A stretch of 64,000 bases of DNA, taken from Sepiola atlantica (lineage: Eukaryota; Mollusca; Cephalopoda; Sepiida; Sepiolidae). The notes beneath the pieces were generated by a model that had not been told where the DNA came from, did no database searches, and worked only from the letters and a program-made list of their open reading frames with translations. Shown here one piece after another: positions 45,260 through 57,330 of the stretch. The stretch covers positions 112,239,645-112,303,644 of the forward strand of contig OY744519.1 of NCBI GenBank assembly GCA_963556195.1. Reading direction: 5' to 3'. Every line of letters starts with the position of its first letter. The first letter of the stretch is position 1. The translations under genes were made by a program, and so were the position numbers.

Positions 45260-46245
45260 TTGAACAGATGTATTACCTCTATTACTATCATCAATGGATC
45301 AGAGGTGATTTCCTCAACATCTGATGAAGCCAAATCTTTTGCAAAAGACTTTGCATCTAATTCCACTTTTTGCAATCAGGGCCACTTACCGCCTAAATGT
45401 CCCCCTAAAACAGTAAACACTCTGAACAACATCCATATATCTGTTCAAAATGATGTCAAACTTATCAAGAACCTAGACGCCAATAAACCAACTGGCCCTG
45501 ACAACAGGCCAATCATAGTGCTTAAGAAGCTGAAACCAAAACTAGCTCCTATTCTTATTAAGCTTTTCAATCGTTGTGTAATTGAAAAGTGATTCTCATC
45601 ACCTTGGAAAACTTCGTCAGTCAGTCCAGTATTCAAAAATACTGGAGATCAGTCTTCTGTGTCCAAGTACAGACCAATCAGTCTCCTGTGCGTCATGAGG
45701 ATATTGTTTGTATATGTGCTAAATGAAGAAGTTGTCAACCACGACAGCAAAAGAAATCTACTCAGTGACGAACAATATGGATTCCGTCCTGCAAGATCAA
45801 CTGTTTATGTGCTGACTGTAATATTATACAGGATCAGTGAATCTATTGACGGAAGCTACATCTCTAAAGCAATAGCTCTTGATACATCAAAGGCCTTTGA
45901 TAGGGTTTGACACAAAGGTTTGCTTGATAAGCAAGCATGCTATGGAATATCCGGAAATATCCATTCAACCATCAAATCCTTTCTCTCTGATAGGTTTATA
46001 AGAGTAGTCATTGATGGACTAAAGTGTGAAGCACATAGTATCAATGCCGACGTGCCTCAGGGATCTATTTTGGGGCCAAACCTCTTTCTGATCTTTATCA
46101 ATGATCTCCCAAATCACATTATATGTTTATTCGTTGACATTTATGCAGATGACACAACCATCTATGGCAACACTTCAAAGAGCATTAATGATCAACATTT
46201 CTATCTGTTTCTCTCTCTTCCGACCTGGAGCACATAGTGCAATGA
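45260..46245 (+). pseudogene. LINE reverse transcriptase (several breaks)
   Basis: In order: KNLDANKPTGPDNRPIIVLK (the K-x-x-GPD motif), VSKYRPISLLCVM, LLSDEQYGFRPARSTVY, ISKAIALDTSKAFDRV (first catalytic Asp), ADVPQGSILGPNLFLIFIND and FVDIYADDTTIYGN (YADD active site). A stop at 45590, a stop at 45908 and a stop near 46235 break it. After the YADD block, tail-region fragments (KTKLLAFHNQCS-type) continue out of frame to 46985. The enzyme copies LINE RNA at the nicked target. The motifs are conserved well enough for a confident RT call. Confidence 0.85.
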
Positions 46246-46985
46246 AGAAATAGATGGCTGGATACTTTAAATACAGCTAAAACCAAGCTTCTTGCCTTTC
46301 ACAACCAATGCTCGGAACCACACTTTGTCTCAACTGAAACGAATACCACTCTCTTTGAAGAATTCCCCTCTTTTGATAAGCTTCTAGGACTGACATTCGC
46401 TCCAGACTTCAAATGGAATACTTACATCAAATCTGTTGCTAAGGTCGCTGGAAAGATGATTGGATCATTTTACTGCTCCAAAAGGCATCTTATTCCTGAC
46501 TCAATCTGCTACCTGTATAACAGTCAAATACATCCTAAGATGAAATACTGTTGCCACATCTAGGGAAATGCCGCTCAGAGCACCCTTTCCTGCCTTGACA
46601 GAGTACAAAACCGACTCTGAAATCTAGTGGGGGATGTTCTCTTCCATTTCCTAGCTACTCTTCTCATAGAAGAAAGGTAGCTAGTTTTTCTGTAGTCTAT
46701 GGTTATTTTCATGGTACGTGCTCGACTGAGCACCAATCTATGGTTTATCCTGTAAAACATTTACAACAAAACCCGTCTAGCTATAACCACTATAAATAAA
46801 TTTCCTTTCTCCCTCTGCGTATCTAAAACTAAACAGAACTTCCATGAGCTAAGTTTCTTTCCAAGAATTGTCCACCTGTGGAACACAATACCATGGGGCT
46901 GCTTCCCAGCTGACTATAACATGATCGTTTTCAAGTCCAATGTTAACAAATTCTTGTTGAGCCGTCCTCTTAAATAATCTAATTT

Positions 46986-47220
46986 CTGACCAGTCTCAAC
47001 CATGGTTACCAATCGTCACGTTGTTGTTTCACTGTCCTCTGGACAAACTCATTAATCCTTATTCTCGAGTGGCCTTGATAAGTGGTGACTCGTTAGTACC
47101 TAAAAAAATCTATTCATCTGTTTTGAAAATGTTTTTATTCTTATTTGTTTCTTCTTCTTCTTCTTCTTCTTATTTACTCACTGACAATATCCAGATGTGT
47201 TCCCTTGAGTCTGAGTAACA
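46986..47220. other. LINE 3' flank and (TTC)n microsatellite
   Basis: A TTC run lies at about 47151-47170. The remainder may be LINE 3' UTR. Confidence 0.4.
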
Positions 47221-47445
47221 ACAACTTTTCACAGGTTGCCAGCACTCTCCACCTCTTTCAATAGCTGTTGCAAATCATTTTACATTATCGCAACAACCGT
47301 TAACTATTGATTTCTCACTAGCAACGACCATTAGACTTCTCTAAAATTGAGTGTCAGTAAGCCTCCCCAAGGTTCCAGTGTGCTCAACACTCTTCCAGTA
47401 GAGGTCTGCTTGGTGCTTTCCCTCCTCGGTCTTTCCATCCTTCGT
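47221..47445 (+). repeat. Dispersed repeat family D, copy 1
   Basis: It shares cattctccacctcttt-like, cattgattcctcgctagca-like and attccagtaaaggtct-like blocks with the copy at 47.99-48.21 kb, at roughly 75 percent similarity by eye. Confidence 0.6.
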
Positions 47446-47689
47446 AGTCCTTCACAACGATTTTGTGTGATACCAACTTAAGCTGGTGCCACCATATGTG
47501 AGTGTGTGTGTGTGTATTTTTGTTCTTTTTTGGAAGTCGATTTATGGAATGTATGGCAGTTTCAGTTCCCTTGCGTCCGTGTGATGTGCTTTCGATGTTA
47601 TTATTTTATTTATATTTCAACAACTGTGGTTGATTAGCTTTTCGTTGTTTATGTTGGTTGGTTTCCTATTCGGGGTTTTTTCTTAGGAT

Positions 47690-47945
47690 TTCGGCTGTTT
47701 TAATCATTGCACTGTGTTGTATGGTCTCAGTCTTCTCTTTGATCCCAATTTCTCCTCGCCCTTCTTTTCCATGACTGTTCCTAGTGCTCCTACAATTATG
47801 GGTATTACAGTGATTTTATTTATGTTTCAAATTACTTTTACTAATTTGATGGCAAGTTCCATGTATTTGCTCCGTTTTTCTGCCTCTTTAATTTTCACCT
47901 TGTGGTTTGCTGGGACGGCAAAATTGTTATTATTATTATTATTAT
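47690..47945 (-). pseudogene. C-terminal end of a non-LTR retrotransposon
   Basis: On the minus strand from about 47920 the frames read KIKEAEKRSKYMELAIKLVK, a stop, then ITVIPIIVGALGTVMEKKGE and a PYNTVQ-containing end. This matches a C-terminal module I recall from many animal non-LTR elements (KIKExEKxxKYxDLA..., VIPIVIGALG..., IQxTALL). An (ATT)n run at 47929-47950 abuts its 5' side. Heavily truncated and stopped. It may come from the same clade as the RT remnant at 1.3-1.85 kb. Confidence 0.65.
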
Positions 47946-47984
47946 TATCTCACTGAGAGTTTTTATACAGGTTAGTATCAGTGA

Positions 47985-48215
47985 TTGCTCACCAGTGGCG
48001 TTTACTGGTGTCTGAGTGACAACAAGTCTCTCCATATTTTCAGCATTCTCCACCTCTTTCCGATAACCAATTCAAATCACTTTGCATTATTGCAATACCC
48101 GTTTACCATTGATTCCTCGCTAGCATCGACCGCTAGTCTTCTCTGGGATTTGAGTGGCAATAAGCTTCTAGTGCTCTTTGCACTATTCCAGTAAAGGTCT
48201 GGTCGGTGATCTCCG
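47985..48215 (+). repeat. Dispersed repeat family D, copy 2
   Basis: A direct repeat of the 47.22 kb segment, separated from it by the LINE C-terminal remnant. Confidence 0.6.
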
Positions 48216-48244
48216 TCTTCGGCTCGTGTGGCAGGTTTTTAGCT

Positions 48245-49125
48245 AGTAATAATAATAAACGGGATCTTTTCTTTTTCATAAAGTTTTAATTTAAAATTTT
48301 AATAACGATAGATGATTAATAAACATTTTTGCGCTAATGTAAGAACATTTCACTCCAAAAGACATCCATGTGTATATTGTATTTATATGATCGCTTGAAG
48401 AAACTAACAACATCAAATTCGAACTCACCCATCCGCACAATGTAGAACATAACCAGATGTAATACAAGTATTCTATTACTTAAAACACTTCATACAAACT
48501 CTTAAAAAAAACTTGAATGACAATATAAGTTTGTTTAACTGTCAGTCAAGATGTTTGTTACGCCTTGTGGTTTTTACATATGAGTAAATGCGAATTTATA
48601 CGCACCTTCCCCATACTTATTTAAACGGTCTAAATTACGTTCAATCTTTCACACTTTATAAACGTTAAATACGTATTATGTAGCCGGTATGAATAGTCAC
48701 TACAACGGTTACAATGATTTTACAAAAACAACTTTTGATGAATAATTCTCTTATTTTATTTATTTGCAATGTTATTATTTTATTTTAATAGATAGTACAA
48801 TGAACATCTTCCTGCATTTATAAGAAAGCCATAAAACATTTGTTAATAAATTTTGTTCATTTATTCGTGGTTTTCTATCAGAAAAGTATTTTGATAAGAT
48901 CCACTTCTATGCCAAAATAAAAATAAATAACTACATTATAACTAGAAATGTATTTTCATTTAATTTATTTCAACAGAGATTCGGTAGAATTTCAAATTTA
49001 GATTACCATTATTATTACTCGCAAATATATATTTAATAAGGTCGCATATTTTTGCTAGTCTGGAAGGAGGGTGTCATGACGAACAAATATATACTACACT
49101 ACCCATCAAAGTAGGAGGTGATGTC
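48245..49125. other. AT-rich, no gene seen
   Basis: No recognisable feature. Confidence 0.4.
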
Positions 49126-49134
49126 TGAACTGAG

Positions 49135-49578
49135 CAATAAAACAAGTAAGGCAGTTTCTTAACACAAGGCTGCCTGGTAGATGGATTGGGAGATCTGGGC
49201 GAGGTGATGACGTTCTCATGCCCTGGCCTCCTAGGTCTCCAGATCTTACCCCGTGTGACTTTTTCCTTTGGGGCTTTGTCAAGCAACAAGTCTATGTGCC
49301 GCCCCTTCCAAGAGATATTGACGAACTAAAGGCTCGAGTAACGGCAGTTGTGGGAACCATTGACGTCAAGATGCTGGAACGCGTTTGGCAGGAAATGGAC
49401 TATCGACTAGATGTGTGCCGTGTGACGAATGGTGCTCATATTGAGCAACTTTGAAGATTCCCCACAAAACTTGAAACTTTAACCTTTCCAACGGTACCAA
49501 TTTCATTTTTCAACTCCTAATAGTTTTTGAGTTATTAAAAATCGTTATGTTCCCAAGACTTTTGAAACACCCTGTATA
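49135..49578 (+). pseudogene. Mariner-type transposon, 3' third with transposase C-terminus
   Basis: The plus strand encodes a transposase tail. It begins around FLNTRLPGRWIGRSGRG in one frame and continues in frame from 49218 with PWPPRSPDLTPCDFFLWGFV (third catalytic Asp in SPDLTP). It then runs through KMLERVWQEMDYRLDVCRV to a natural stop at 49454. About 120 bp later the right end reads acttttgaaacaccctgta next to TA repeats, a mariner-type inverted-repeat end. The first two catalytic residues and the left end are missing. It is a different family from the element at 20-21.4 kb. Confidence 0.75.
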
Positions 49579-49584
49579 ATAATA

Positions 49585-50185
49585 TAATAAAGAGAATATT
49601 TTTTATAAAATATTTAGAAAACCTGCAGAACGCAAATTATTTGTTTTTAAAAATAAATTATTTTTTTACTTTAAAAAGTTTTTTTTTCTTCTTTTTTTTT
49701 AACTTGAGTACTTTCGGTAATATATACTATCGTTAGAAGTATAAGCATATTTTTTCTTTTTCTTCTTTTTTCTTCCTGACTGAGACATAGTTATCGCAGT
49801 CAAGTTGAAATTTGTCTTGATGTTACTAACGACAATGTTGATATGGCTGTGTGTACCACGAGGTTACGTGGAAAAGGTATTTTGAAAAGTCACACATTGG
49901 AAACGTCGCTGGAATGGCAATAATACAGAGAATATTTTTTATAAAATATTTAGAAAACCTGCAGAACGCAAATTATTTGTTTTTAAAAATAAATTATTTT
50001 TTTACTTTAAAAACATTTTTTTTCTTTTTTTTTAACTTGAGTACTTTCGGTAATATATACCATCGTCAGAAGTATAAGCATATTTTTTCTTGTGCAGGTT
50101 TTCTAAATATTTTATAAAAAAAAATCTCTTTATTATTGCCATTCAAGCGACGTTTCCAATGTGTGACTTTTCAAAATAATATAAT
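49585..50185. repeat. Foldback element with an adjacent direct repeat
   Basis: Inverted arms: aaaagtcacacattggaaac through attttttataaaatatttag (about 49876-49958) and its reverse complement (about 50094-50178). Between them lies a T-rich core and ggtaatatataccatcgtca. The segment 49590-49757 is a direct repeat of 49925-50092, so part of the element is duplicated upstream. Confidence 0.75.
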
Positions 50186-50189
50186 AATA

Positions 50190-50850
50190 CATTAATAGAA
50201 ATAATAGTATAGTTTCGGCTTCAGACAGACATATTATTACTAAGGTAGAATGACACTAGTAGCTTCCCCCCAAAAGTCATTTTCTCTCAAAATGTCCAAG
50301 AAATATAGTTGCTGTCGTGTGTTCTGGTTAAATTCGTCCATCTCACATGGTTTCACAGAGAAGATACGAATCACAACATCTCTGGGGTGATTTATAGATC
50401 AAAACGTTTAGACTATCTGCAATCTTCAAGAGTGTCAAGCCCACGTAAACACTGACTGTATTTTTAGTGTCCATTCTTATGAAGCCGATTATTGTGACCA
50501 CTTTCAACATTTAAATATTAAAATATTCAGATACAATTCATTGTTCTCGAAAACTGATTATTAAATAAATTTTACCCTCTTTAAAGAAAATGTTAGTTGT
50601 AAATGGTTAATAAGGGTTATGGAAGGATGGAGTTCATTCGAATAAGGATTGATAGTTATTAGCAATCATTCCTGTGAGAGGAGGGATTCTAGTCTAGCTT
50701 ATGCGGAGGGCCGTTGGGACTTCATTTAAGCATCATAATTAATATTCTCAATTTTATTACATACGGTATCCCAAGTGCTCTTTATGCCAGATTTGGCGCA
50801 ATTTCTACTCATTAATGTTGTAATGCACATGTGTCTAAAACAACAACAAC

Positions 50851-50891
<41 letters not shown>

Positions 50892-51700
50892 TAAGTAGTA
50901 ATAGTCCATAATATAGTAGTTGTATTATAAAAAGAAGAAGAGAAGAACATTTTGATCCCCATATGACACCACCGGTATGCTGAGGGTGCTTCATAGCCCA
51001 AAGTGGCAGAATTCTACCAATACTTTTGGAGTCTATATGTATTTATTTTACTACTAGTACTAGTAATATTGTTACCCCCCCCCCCGAACACAACTTATGT
51101 GGACTTGACATGCCATATTCCAGTTCTGTCAAAGATGTTGCAAAAGCTGTGAGTCAATCTATTCTCCTTCTAGCTGGAGATAAAATAGTGGAGTAGACCT
51201 TTCAGCCTTATTAGGACAACTAACCCAGGAGCAGGAATATACCAACATTTACCTCCGTCCATTCTTTGATGTCTCCTTGCTATTTGACTTAAGCAATGTC
51301 GAGTCAAGAGAAGAACAGTTAGAGATTGCACAACACATGCTTCACTATAAACTCCAAATCGCACCGATACACTTTCAGAAATAGAAAGCATTTAATTGAA
51401 TGTGATTTTACCGGGACAAAAGTGAATGGGGTGCAAAAACAAAGTTCGGTCTTATCTCTTAATATATGTTATCCTGTCAGGTTCAATCGAATCGAGCCTC
51501 TGGCTCTTCTATACGAGATAGACCTTAGCTCTTCAGTTGTATTTCTTTGAAGAGAAAGCTCCATGGTCAATTCCAAATGCATAAAACCTCATCTGTTGTG
51601 GAAGAAAAATGCCAACGATCTTGAGTAAATGTTGGCCTTTAATCTTTGAATGCCAAGTACGAGTATATGCAAACTGAACATGAGGAGTGTTCGCACATAA
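50190..51700. other. No gene seen; (AAT)n at 50850-50888
   Basis: A CAA/AAT microsatellite lies near 50839-50888 and a C-run near 51076. Frames of 70-90 codons have no motifs. Confidence 0.4.
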
Positions 51701-51734
51701 ATCGCAGTGTAGTAGTTCTGGGGCTCACCCGCTT

Positions 51735-51930
51735 AGCGCCCGCATTCTGAACGGCTAAGAGGTAGACGTCACACAAGGTAACGACAAATCAACAGGCAGA
51801 CCAACGTGGATGCCGCAGTTTGGGTCTATCCTATCTCTCCCTTCAAGTAACGTGTGTGATACCATCGTGTATATTCTTAATACAAAATCCATGCTACTTG
51901 TGCCGTGTTTCTATCCGTTTCTCTGTCACA
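51735..51930. repeat. Dispersed repeat family E, copy 1
   Basis: cattctgaacggctaagagg, caaatcaacaggcagacc and cccttcaagtaacgtgtgtg correspond to blocks at 53.03-53.18 kb in the same order. Confidence 0.45.
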
Positions 51931-52084
51931 GGATGCAGTTGAAAAAAGCCTATAACAAGATGAACACATTTCTTACTTGATTAAAATTTTGGGAGGAATA
52001 CAATTATGGTATGTATTAAGATTTATGCAATAATCTCGCTGGCTTTGTGCTGGTCCTACGTGAACAGCAAATACGACGATTTAC

Positions 52085-52665
52085 TTCATTACCTCTGTCA
52101 AAGAGGTTATGTTTTCGGTCGAGTCTGTTGATTTGGCACTATGTTTCTTTGCTTGCATACAGCCTAGCGTCCCTTCGTTCGACTAATCGTCACCAAACTT
52201 GGTCAAAATATCCGCTATGGTCTAACTCAGAAGTGATTTCATTTTGGAATATCTAGGTCAAAAGTCAAGAACAAGGTCATGGAAAAGATTGAAGTCATAC
52301 TTTTGGCGGTTTGAGTTCTGGTCATAGTAGAGACTCGCTACTTGACCTATATTGTAGCCAATGAAATCCCACATATTATATGACTGACCGTGACTTAAAC
52401 CTTGTAAAGTTTTGTCACAGTCATAATTTTGACTGAATTTCAACTTCCGATTTTTCCAAATTTGATGTGTGGATCTGATGCTCTTTGATAACAGTAACAA
52501 CCCCACACAAAATTTCGGCCGGGTCAGATAAATAGTTTTTTGAGTTATCAAAGTTTCCCTGGCATAACTTTGGGTATATTTCATACAATATGAATTTAAG
52601 ACCCAGATAAGACTTTGGCCCATCCTTACGTTGTAAGTTAGAGGTATACAGTCTCTCGACTGATT
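52085..52665. repeat. Inverted-terminus repeat element, non-coding
   Basis: One end reads cctctgtcaaagaggttatg then ttttcggtcgag. The other end reads gttagaggtatacagtctct. Both resemble the two ends of a non-coding element I recall from many aquatic animals (…aaggaggttatgttttcggt… and …ggaggtatgcgctc…). The interior has caccaaacttggtcaaaata, also typical of it. From memory, not searched. Confidence 0.5.
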
Positions 52666-53029
52666 TATGTTCTTTTCTGTATTTTAGTTATAACTTTAAC
52701 ATTGAACATTATAGAAATTTTAATATTTAAATAAAAAAATAGTCATATGGGGTTCAGGGCTGGGAGTAGGAGTATAGAGCTGCTTTAACTAACAGTGAAG
52801 AGACCCGCTCTGCTGTCAATTGTTACTTTGTTTATTTCAGTTACAACTCCTCCACACTACTATTCAATCAGAGCGAATCAACCATAAGCATATTTACTAG
52901 TTCACATAGAGAGACAGAGACGGAAATATCCGCTCTAAAAATAAAAGGCCAGATAAAAACATGATCGATATTATATTAATCCATTGTTTTAAAATAACAA
53001 CATTATAAATATTGACCCAAATTTACGGC

Positions 53030-53190
53030 CGCGTTCTGAACAGACAAGACATAGCCTCCACAACGGAGAACGACATATGAATAGCCAGACAGGCACAGAA
53101 GCCCATTTTGAGGATTATCTTTTCTCTTCCTTCAAGTCACATTTATGGTACCATCATACAATCTCTGCAATGCATATTTGAGTGTCAGCT
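53030..53190. repeat. Dispersed repeat family E, copy 2
   Basis: Diverged direct repeat of 51.74-51.93 kb. Confidence 0.4.
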
Positions 53191-53528
53191 CCTGCACACC
53201 CCTGCTCTTTTCGTCAAATATTTTCAAACTCTGATACGTCTTTTAGCATAAAGTTATGAAAATCGAAACTTTTATGAAGGTTATCAAGAGAAGAATTACA
53301 CGTACAACTATGTGAATAAAGTTCGATCTTGCATGAATGGACTGCTTCTTCCCACTTGTTTATCGAGCTTGCAACAGCTATGTCCATGCAAGTGAATGTT
53401 GGGCTCTCACTAACTAGGTCTTTCTGAGGATGTAGATGAATTATGACAGAGATAGTTATAACTCCTGTTATTGAGTCAAAAGGTAGTACTGGCATGTTGA
53501 ATAAACAGATGTACACATGAGGAAAAGA

Positions 53529-53597
53529 CATTCTGATTCATATGAATTTACTATTCCAAGTCTGTCTCGGAATAGTAAATTCATATGAATCAGAATG
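53529..53597. repeat. Perfect hairpin, 29-bp arms and 11-bp loop
   Basis: Left arm cattctgattcatatgaatt then tactattcc; right arm its exact reverse complement; loop aagtctgtctc. It is not T-tailed. Confidence 0.9.
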
Positions 53598-53659
53598 GTA
53601 CAACTTTGTTGACCGGTTTGATTCTGTTGTCTGCAATTTTGCAGAAGGGACCACATAGT

Positions 53660-53765
53660 GGTTGCCAACACCCTAAGTGAAGCCGACTAGATTCGAACTT
53701 GGTACATCCAAGTCGTCAGTCCGTGTCCTTATCCACTTCACCACCGTCACCTCCCTCACGCAATG
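53660..53765 (-). repeat. tRNA-derived SINE head
   Basis: On the minus strand tggtgaagtggataaggaca fits the A-box region of a Leu/Ser-like tRNA and caagttcgaatctagtcg contains a good B-box. The spacing of about 45 bp suits pol III promoters. No acceptor stem is preserved. Confidence 0.6.
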
Positions 53766-53879
53766 TCACATTGAAACCAACATAAATAAACGAGTTTCAA
53801 TGAGAAAGTTACTTTGTACTAGCATGGCTAACGTGCAACCCACGTTTGATGTGGAAGAGACACGTTAAATGAATAATAA

Positions 53880-54440
53880 AAAGAATAGACAGTGGTACCA
53901 ACTTGTTGTTTGAAGACTACGAATAATATATTAAGTTGATATTAGATTTATTTCTCGAATCTTTTTTGTTATTTTGCGGAGTCGTACTTGTAATACCATA
54001 TTAAAAATATAACTGGCCGATGACTGTCGAAGAGACTCTTCTATAGATACAAGTGGACTTTTTAATAAAATAATAACTGGTATTATGAACCAGATTTGTA
54101 TGGTTTTCGGTATCATTTGGTCGGAAGATCTGAATGTGATGTGTATAGAATGTTATTGTTTGGCAAGACCAATCGTCCAAACATATGATAATAATGACCT
54201 GACGAAAAAAAAATGTTTCTTTGTGCATCTAAGAATTTATTTTATTATAGAAGACCTTGAAATATATTGTAACAATAAAAGGAAAGTCTCCTATGAAATA
54301 TCTCCTGGAAGTAACTATAGAAATTTGAAAGAGCTAGCATGCCTATAACGTTTTTCTATCAGCTAAAAAAGATTTGATTAGTCATCCTGAATATGAAAGG
54401 ACAAAATCAAAGAAAACATACATTGAACATTTACAATAGG
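53880..54440. other. No gene seen
   Basis: AT-rich with short overlapping frames on both strands; nothing recognised. Confidence 0.35.
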
Positions 54441-54442
54441 AT

Positions 54443-54570
54443 TACTACTACTACTACTACTACTACTACTAATAATAATAATAATAATAATAATAACAAT
54501 AACAATAATAATAATAATAATAACAATAACAATAATAATAATAAAAATAAATAAACAAATAAATAAAAAA
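54443..54570. repeat. (CTA)n, (AAT)n, (AAC)n compound microsatellite
   Basis: ACT/CTA units run into AAT units with AAC interruptions. Confidence 0.95.
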
Positions 54571-54574
54571 TGTA

Positions 54575-55235
54575 TTGTTTTAGGAGGCAAAGATTAAAGA
54601 GTTTTTTCCCTTATTGATATAACTCATCCACCCACCCACCCGCCCTAGTCTAGAACAATCGAAATGTCTAAGCTCTGTTTATATAAATGATTTCACGTTG
54701 CAACCTCGGGGACTATGGGAGAGAACAGTTCTACTTGAGTTGATTACTTTTTTTGACATCTGATGAACGGACGAGGAAGAAATATCTGATTCTTAATAGA
54801 GGTCAACAAAAACATGGAAGAAAAGTTATCACAAGAAGAAGCGACTGGCTTGAAAGTCGAATTTAATTTTTTCTTCCTTTCTTTCCTTCCCTGGAGAGCT
54901 GGCAAAGGGGATGCAACTCTAAACTGGTAATAATTTACACGTTTTCAACCAATTTTCTTTCTCTCAGCGCGCGGAGATTTCAACCCTGACACGAATGAAC
55001 GCCACAAAGTGATTCACGCAAACTTCACGAATCTCCGCTCTCTATAAAGAAAACTTAAAGAAAAAACTTAGAATGTATCATGATGGCCGCAATCCAGTGG
55101 TAAAAAGTATTTTTTAGAAATTGTTTCTATCTTGTACGGTTTGATTATTTTCTTTAAATACTATTATATTTCCTTTTTTACCATTCCTAAATTCGATTAA
55201 AATCATAAAAATAAACAGTGAATACGTCACACACA
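54575..55235. other. No gene seen
   Basis: Unique sequence without a recognised feature. Confidence 0.35.
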
Positions 55236-55237
55236 CA

Positions 55238-55240
<3 letters not shown>

Positions 55241-55293
<53 letters not shown>
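55241..55293. repeat. (TA)n microsatellite
   Basis: A TA run of about 50 bp after a CA run. Confidence 0.95.
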
Positions 55294-55296
<3 letters not shown>

Positions 55297-56438
55297 GTAA
55301 AGTCAGTCTCTTTATCGTTTCTTTGTCATCGATAGCCTTATTTCTACGAAATCAATATTTGATTCTGATTCGTCAGCTTTTCTTTTGGATCGTTGCACCA
55401 TGTTGTCAAGAAAAATACTTCGATTTAATTCCTCCCAGAAAATATTTGTTCGGGTTGGAATTATTTTCAAATGACCGACATCTTAAAAAGGGATGTAACT
55501 CTGTATTCATCCAAACAGAAATACGTAGCTTTGATTCGAAAAAAAAAATAATAATATTAAAAAATAAATAAATAAACGGCATATATAATGCCGAAACTTT
55601 AATTTCATAGCTATATATGAACTTATTTTATGTCATTTCTAATCGTCTCTATATATTATCATTATTTGTTTTTACTCTTAGCCAAAGCTGATTGATGGTC
55701 TTCGAAGAATTGTTTCAACAACGGAGAAAACCCGGAATTGGTACTACATGCCAGACCGGATATCCAATAACAATAGAAAAGAAGAAGAAACGACACAAAG
55801 TATTATGTTCTCAATTAACTTCACTTAAACACTTACTATCTCGAAATGTCATTAAAAATATTATAACTACTTACATCTGTTTTATCGGGTCGGGTTTTAT
55901 TTTTAAATTATACAATTATAAAGTTTCCTAAAATCTATTATCTACAATAGTAGATGCAATCATTTTTTTTTCGTATACATACACTGGATTATTCCAGCTC
56001 ATTTCATTGTTATTTTTCGTTCCTACAATCTTTTTTCTGTGTCTTTCTGTAAACTTAATAAATAAAAATGCATTTTTTTTCTTTACGAGCAATACGTTAT
56101 TCAGAGACAGATGTTTATTTCTTTTATATAACTAATATTTAACTTCAAGTTATTGATTATTCATACTGCATAATAGGCCGCTTACATCCTGTAAAATCTA
56201 ACACATGTATTGCCGTTTAAATGTAATATATAAAAAAACATGTATTCTCTTAACAACGTACATTACTCTATTAATTTCAATGTCTTCGTGCGAATACTTC
56301 GTCGACTGGAGAAAGAAATATTTGCTGATCGCAATAAACATTTTTACAGAGACAGAAATTCGTATTTATTTTCATAGCAAACATTCGTTTAAAAGTCAAC
56401 TTTAGAAAAATATAACCTTCCCAGACAAGCTAGAAAAC

Positions 56439-56480
<42 letters not shown>

Positions 56481-56985
56481 AATTACATTACTTTTATTTT
56501 TATTCGTTATATTATTTCAATTAGAGGATAGTCAGGGATGTCTTTGTTATTTTTATACATGTAAATATTTTTGTTTTTTATTTACTTGTACGATGAAACT
56601 CGTATAACTTAGTGTTTTTAATGTTACTTTCTTTTTTTTATTACATGGTGTTACTAAAATACGTTGTGTGATTTTCTTCTTCTTTATTTCGTTGAGATAA
56701 CAACCGCAACAAAATAAATGGTTCCCGTGTTATCGCAATATACGCATTTTCTTAAAGTTTAGTGCCCACTGCTACGAAAAGTACTATTTACATTTTAAGG
56801 AGTTTTCTCTTCGTGGCTGGTGATTGCTTTTTGTTTTCTTGTTTTCTCGTCGCTGATTTTAAAGCTTAATTAAGAACACATTTGGATGGTTACAATATAT
56901 ATAGACTTACTGTTATATTTAAATATAAGATTTCTTGGACACACATTCATGTCGCCATGCTGATTTAGATGATTTTATATAAAGT
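55294..56985. other. AT-rich, no gene seen; (TATC)n at 56440-56480
   Basis: Apart from the ten-unit TATC run, nothing recognised. Confidence 0.4.
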
Positions 56986-56988
56986 TGT

Positions 56989-57330
56989 CTTGGCCTTTTG
57001 GCTCAGATCAAAGTGTAGTATCTGTTCCGATGGATACTGCACTTAATAGATCGGTATTGTCTTGGCCTTCGGGGCTTGATTTCCGCCGGTCTATGGGTCT
57101 GATCTGTCCTGTGCAGTTCTAGGAGGTCCACCCTCCCAGGCTTTGCCTCCCCTCTTTGGGGAGGAGTAAGTTTATTGCTTACTGCCTGAGGCGCCCCTAC
57201 CGGGGAATGCCGACGGGGCTGCCCAGGCAATTTTTAATGGCCAGAGCGCTCACCTTCTCGGGCGCTGGCTTTTCAAACCCCACCTTCCGACCTTGTGTCA
57301 CATACACCTATTGTGGGTAGGCGTTAAATA
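56989..57330 (+). repeat. U2-headed SINE, tandem unit 1
   Basis: U2-like head cttggccttttggctcagat with gtgtagtatctgttccgatg. The body holds the pairs ggtctatgggt, ctcccctctttggggaggag and agtaagtttattgcttact. The final ggccttgtgcc block is missing; the unit ends gcgttaaata and meets unit 2 directly. Confidence 0.9.

Larger units (their letters stand above)
44000..46985 (+). mobile_element. CR1/Jockey-type LINE, nearly complete ORF2 but broken
   Basis: About 3 kb with an endonuclease domain, a reverse transcriptase and the LINE C-terminal tail in order on the plus strand, broken by at least six frameshifts or stops. It is the longest LINE copy in the window. No clear 5' end or ORF1 was found. 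The 3' end is marked by FFPRIVHLWNTIPWGCFPAD near 46860-46920. Confidence 0.8.

Noticed and set aside
54378..54590. An Ile/Val-rich membrane protein
   Set aside because: It is the translation of the AAT/AAC/CTA microsatellite.
56989..57050. A functional U2 snRNA gene
   Set aside because: Only about the first 40 bases match U2. The Sm site and 3' stem-loops are missing and the body is shared with dispersed copies.
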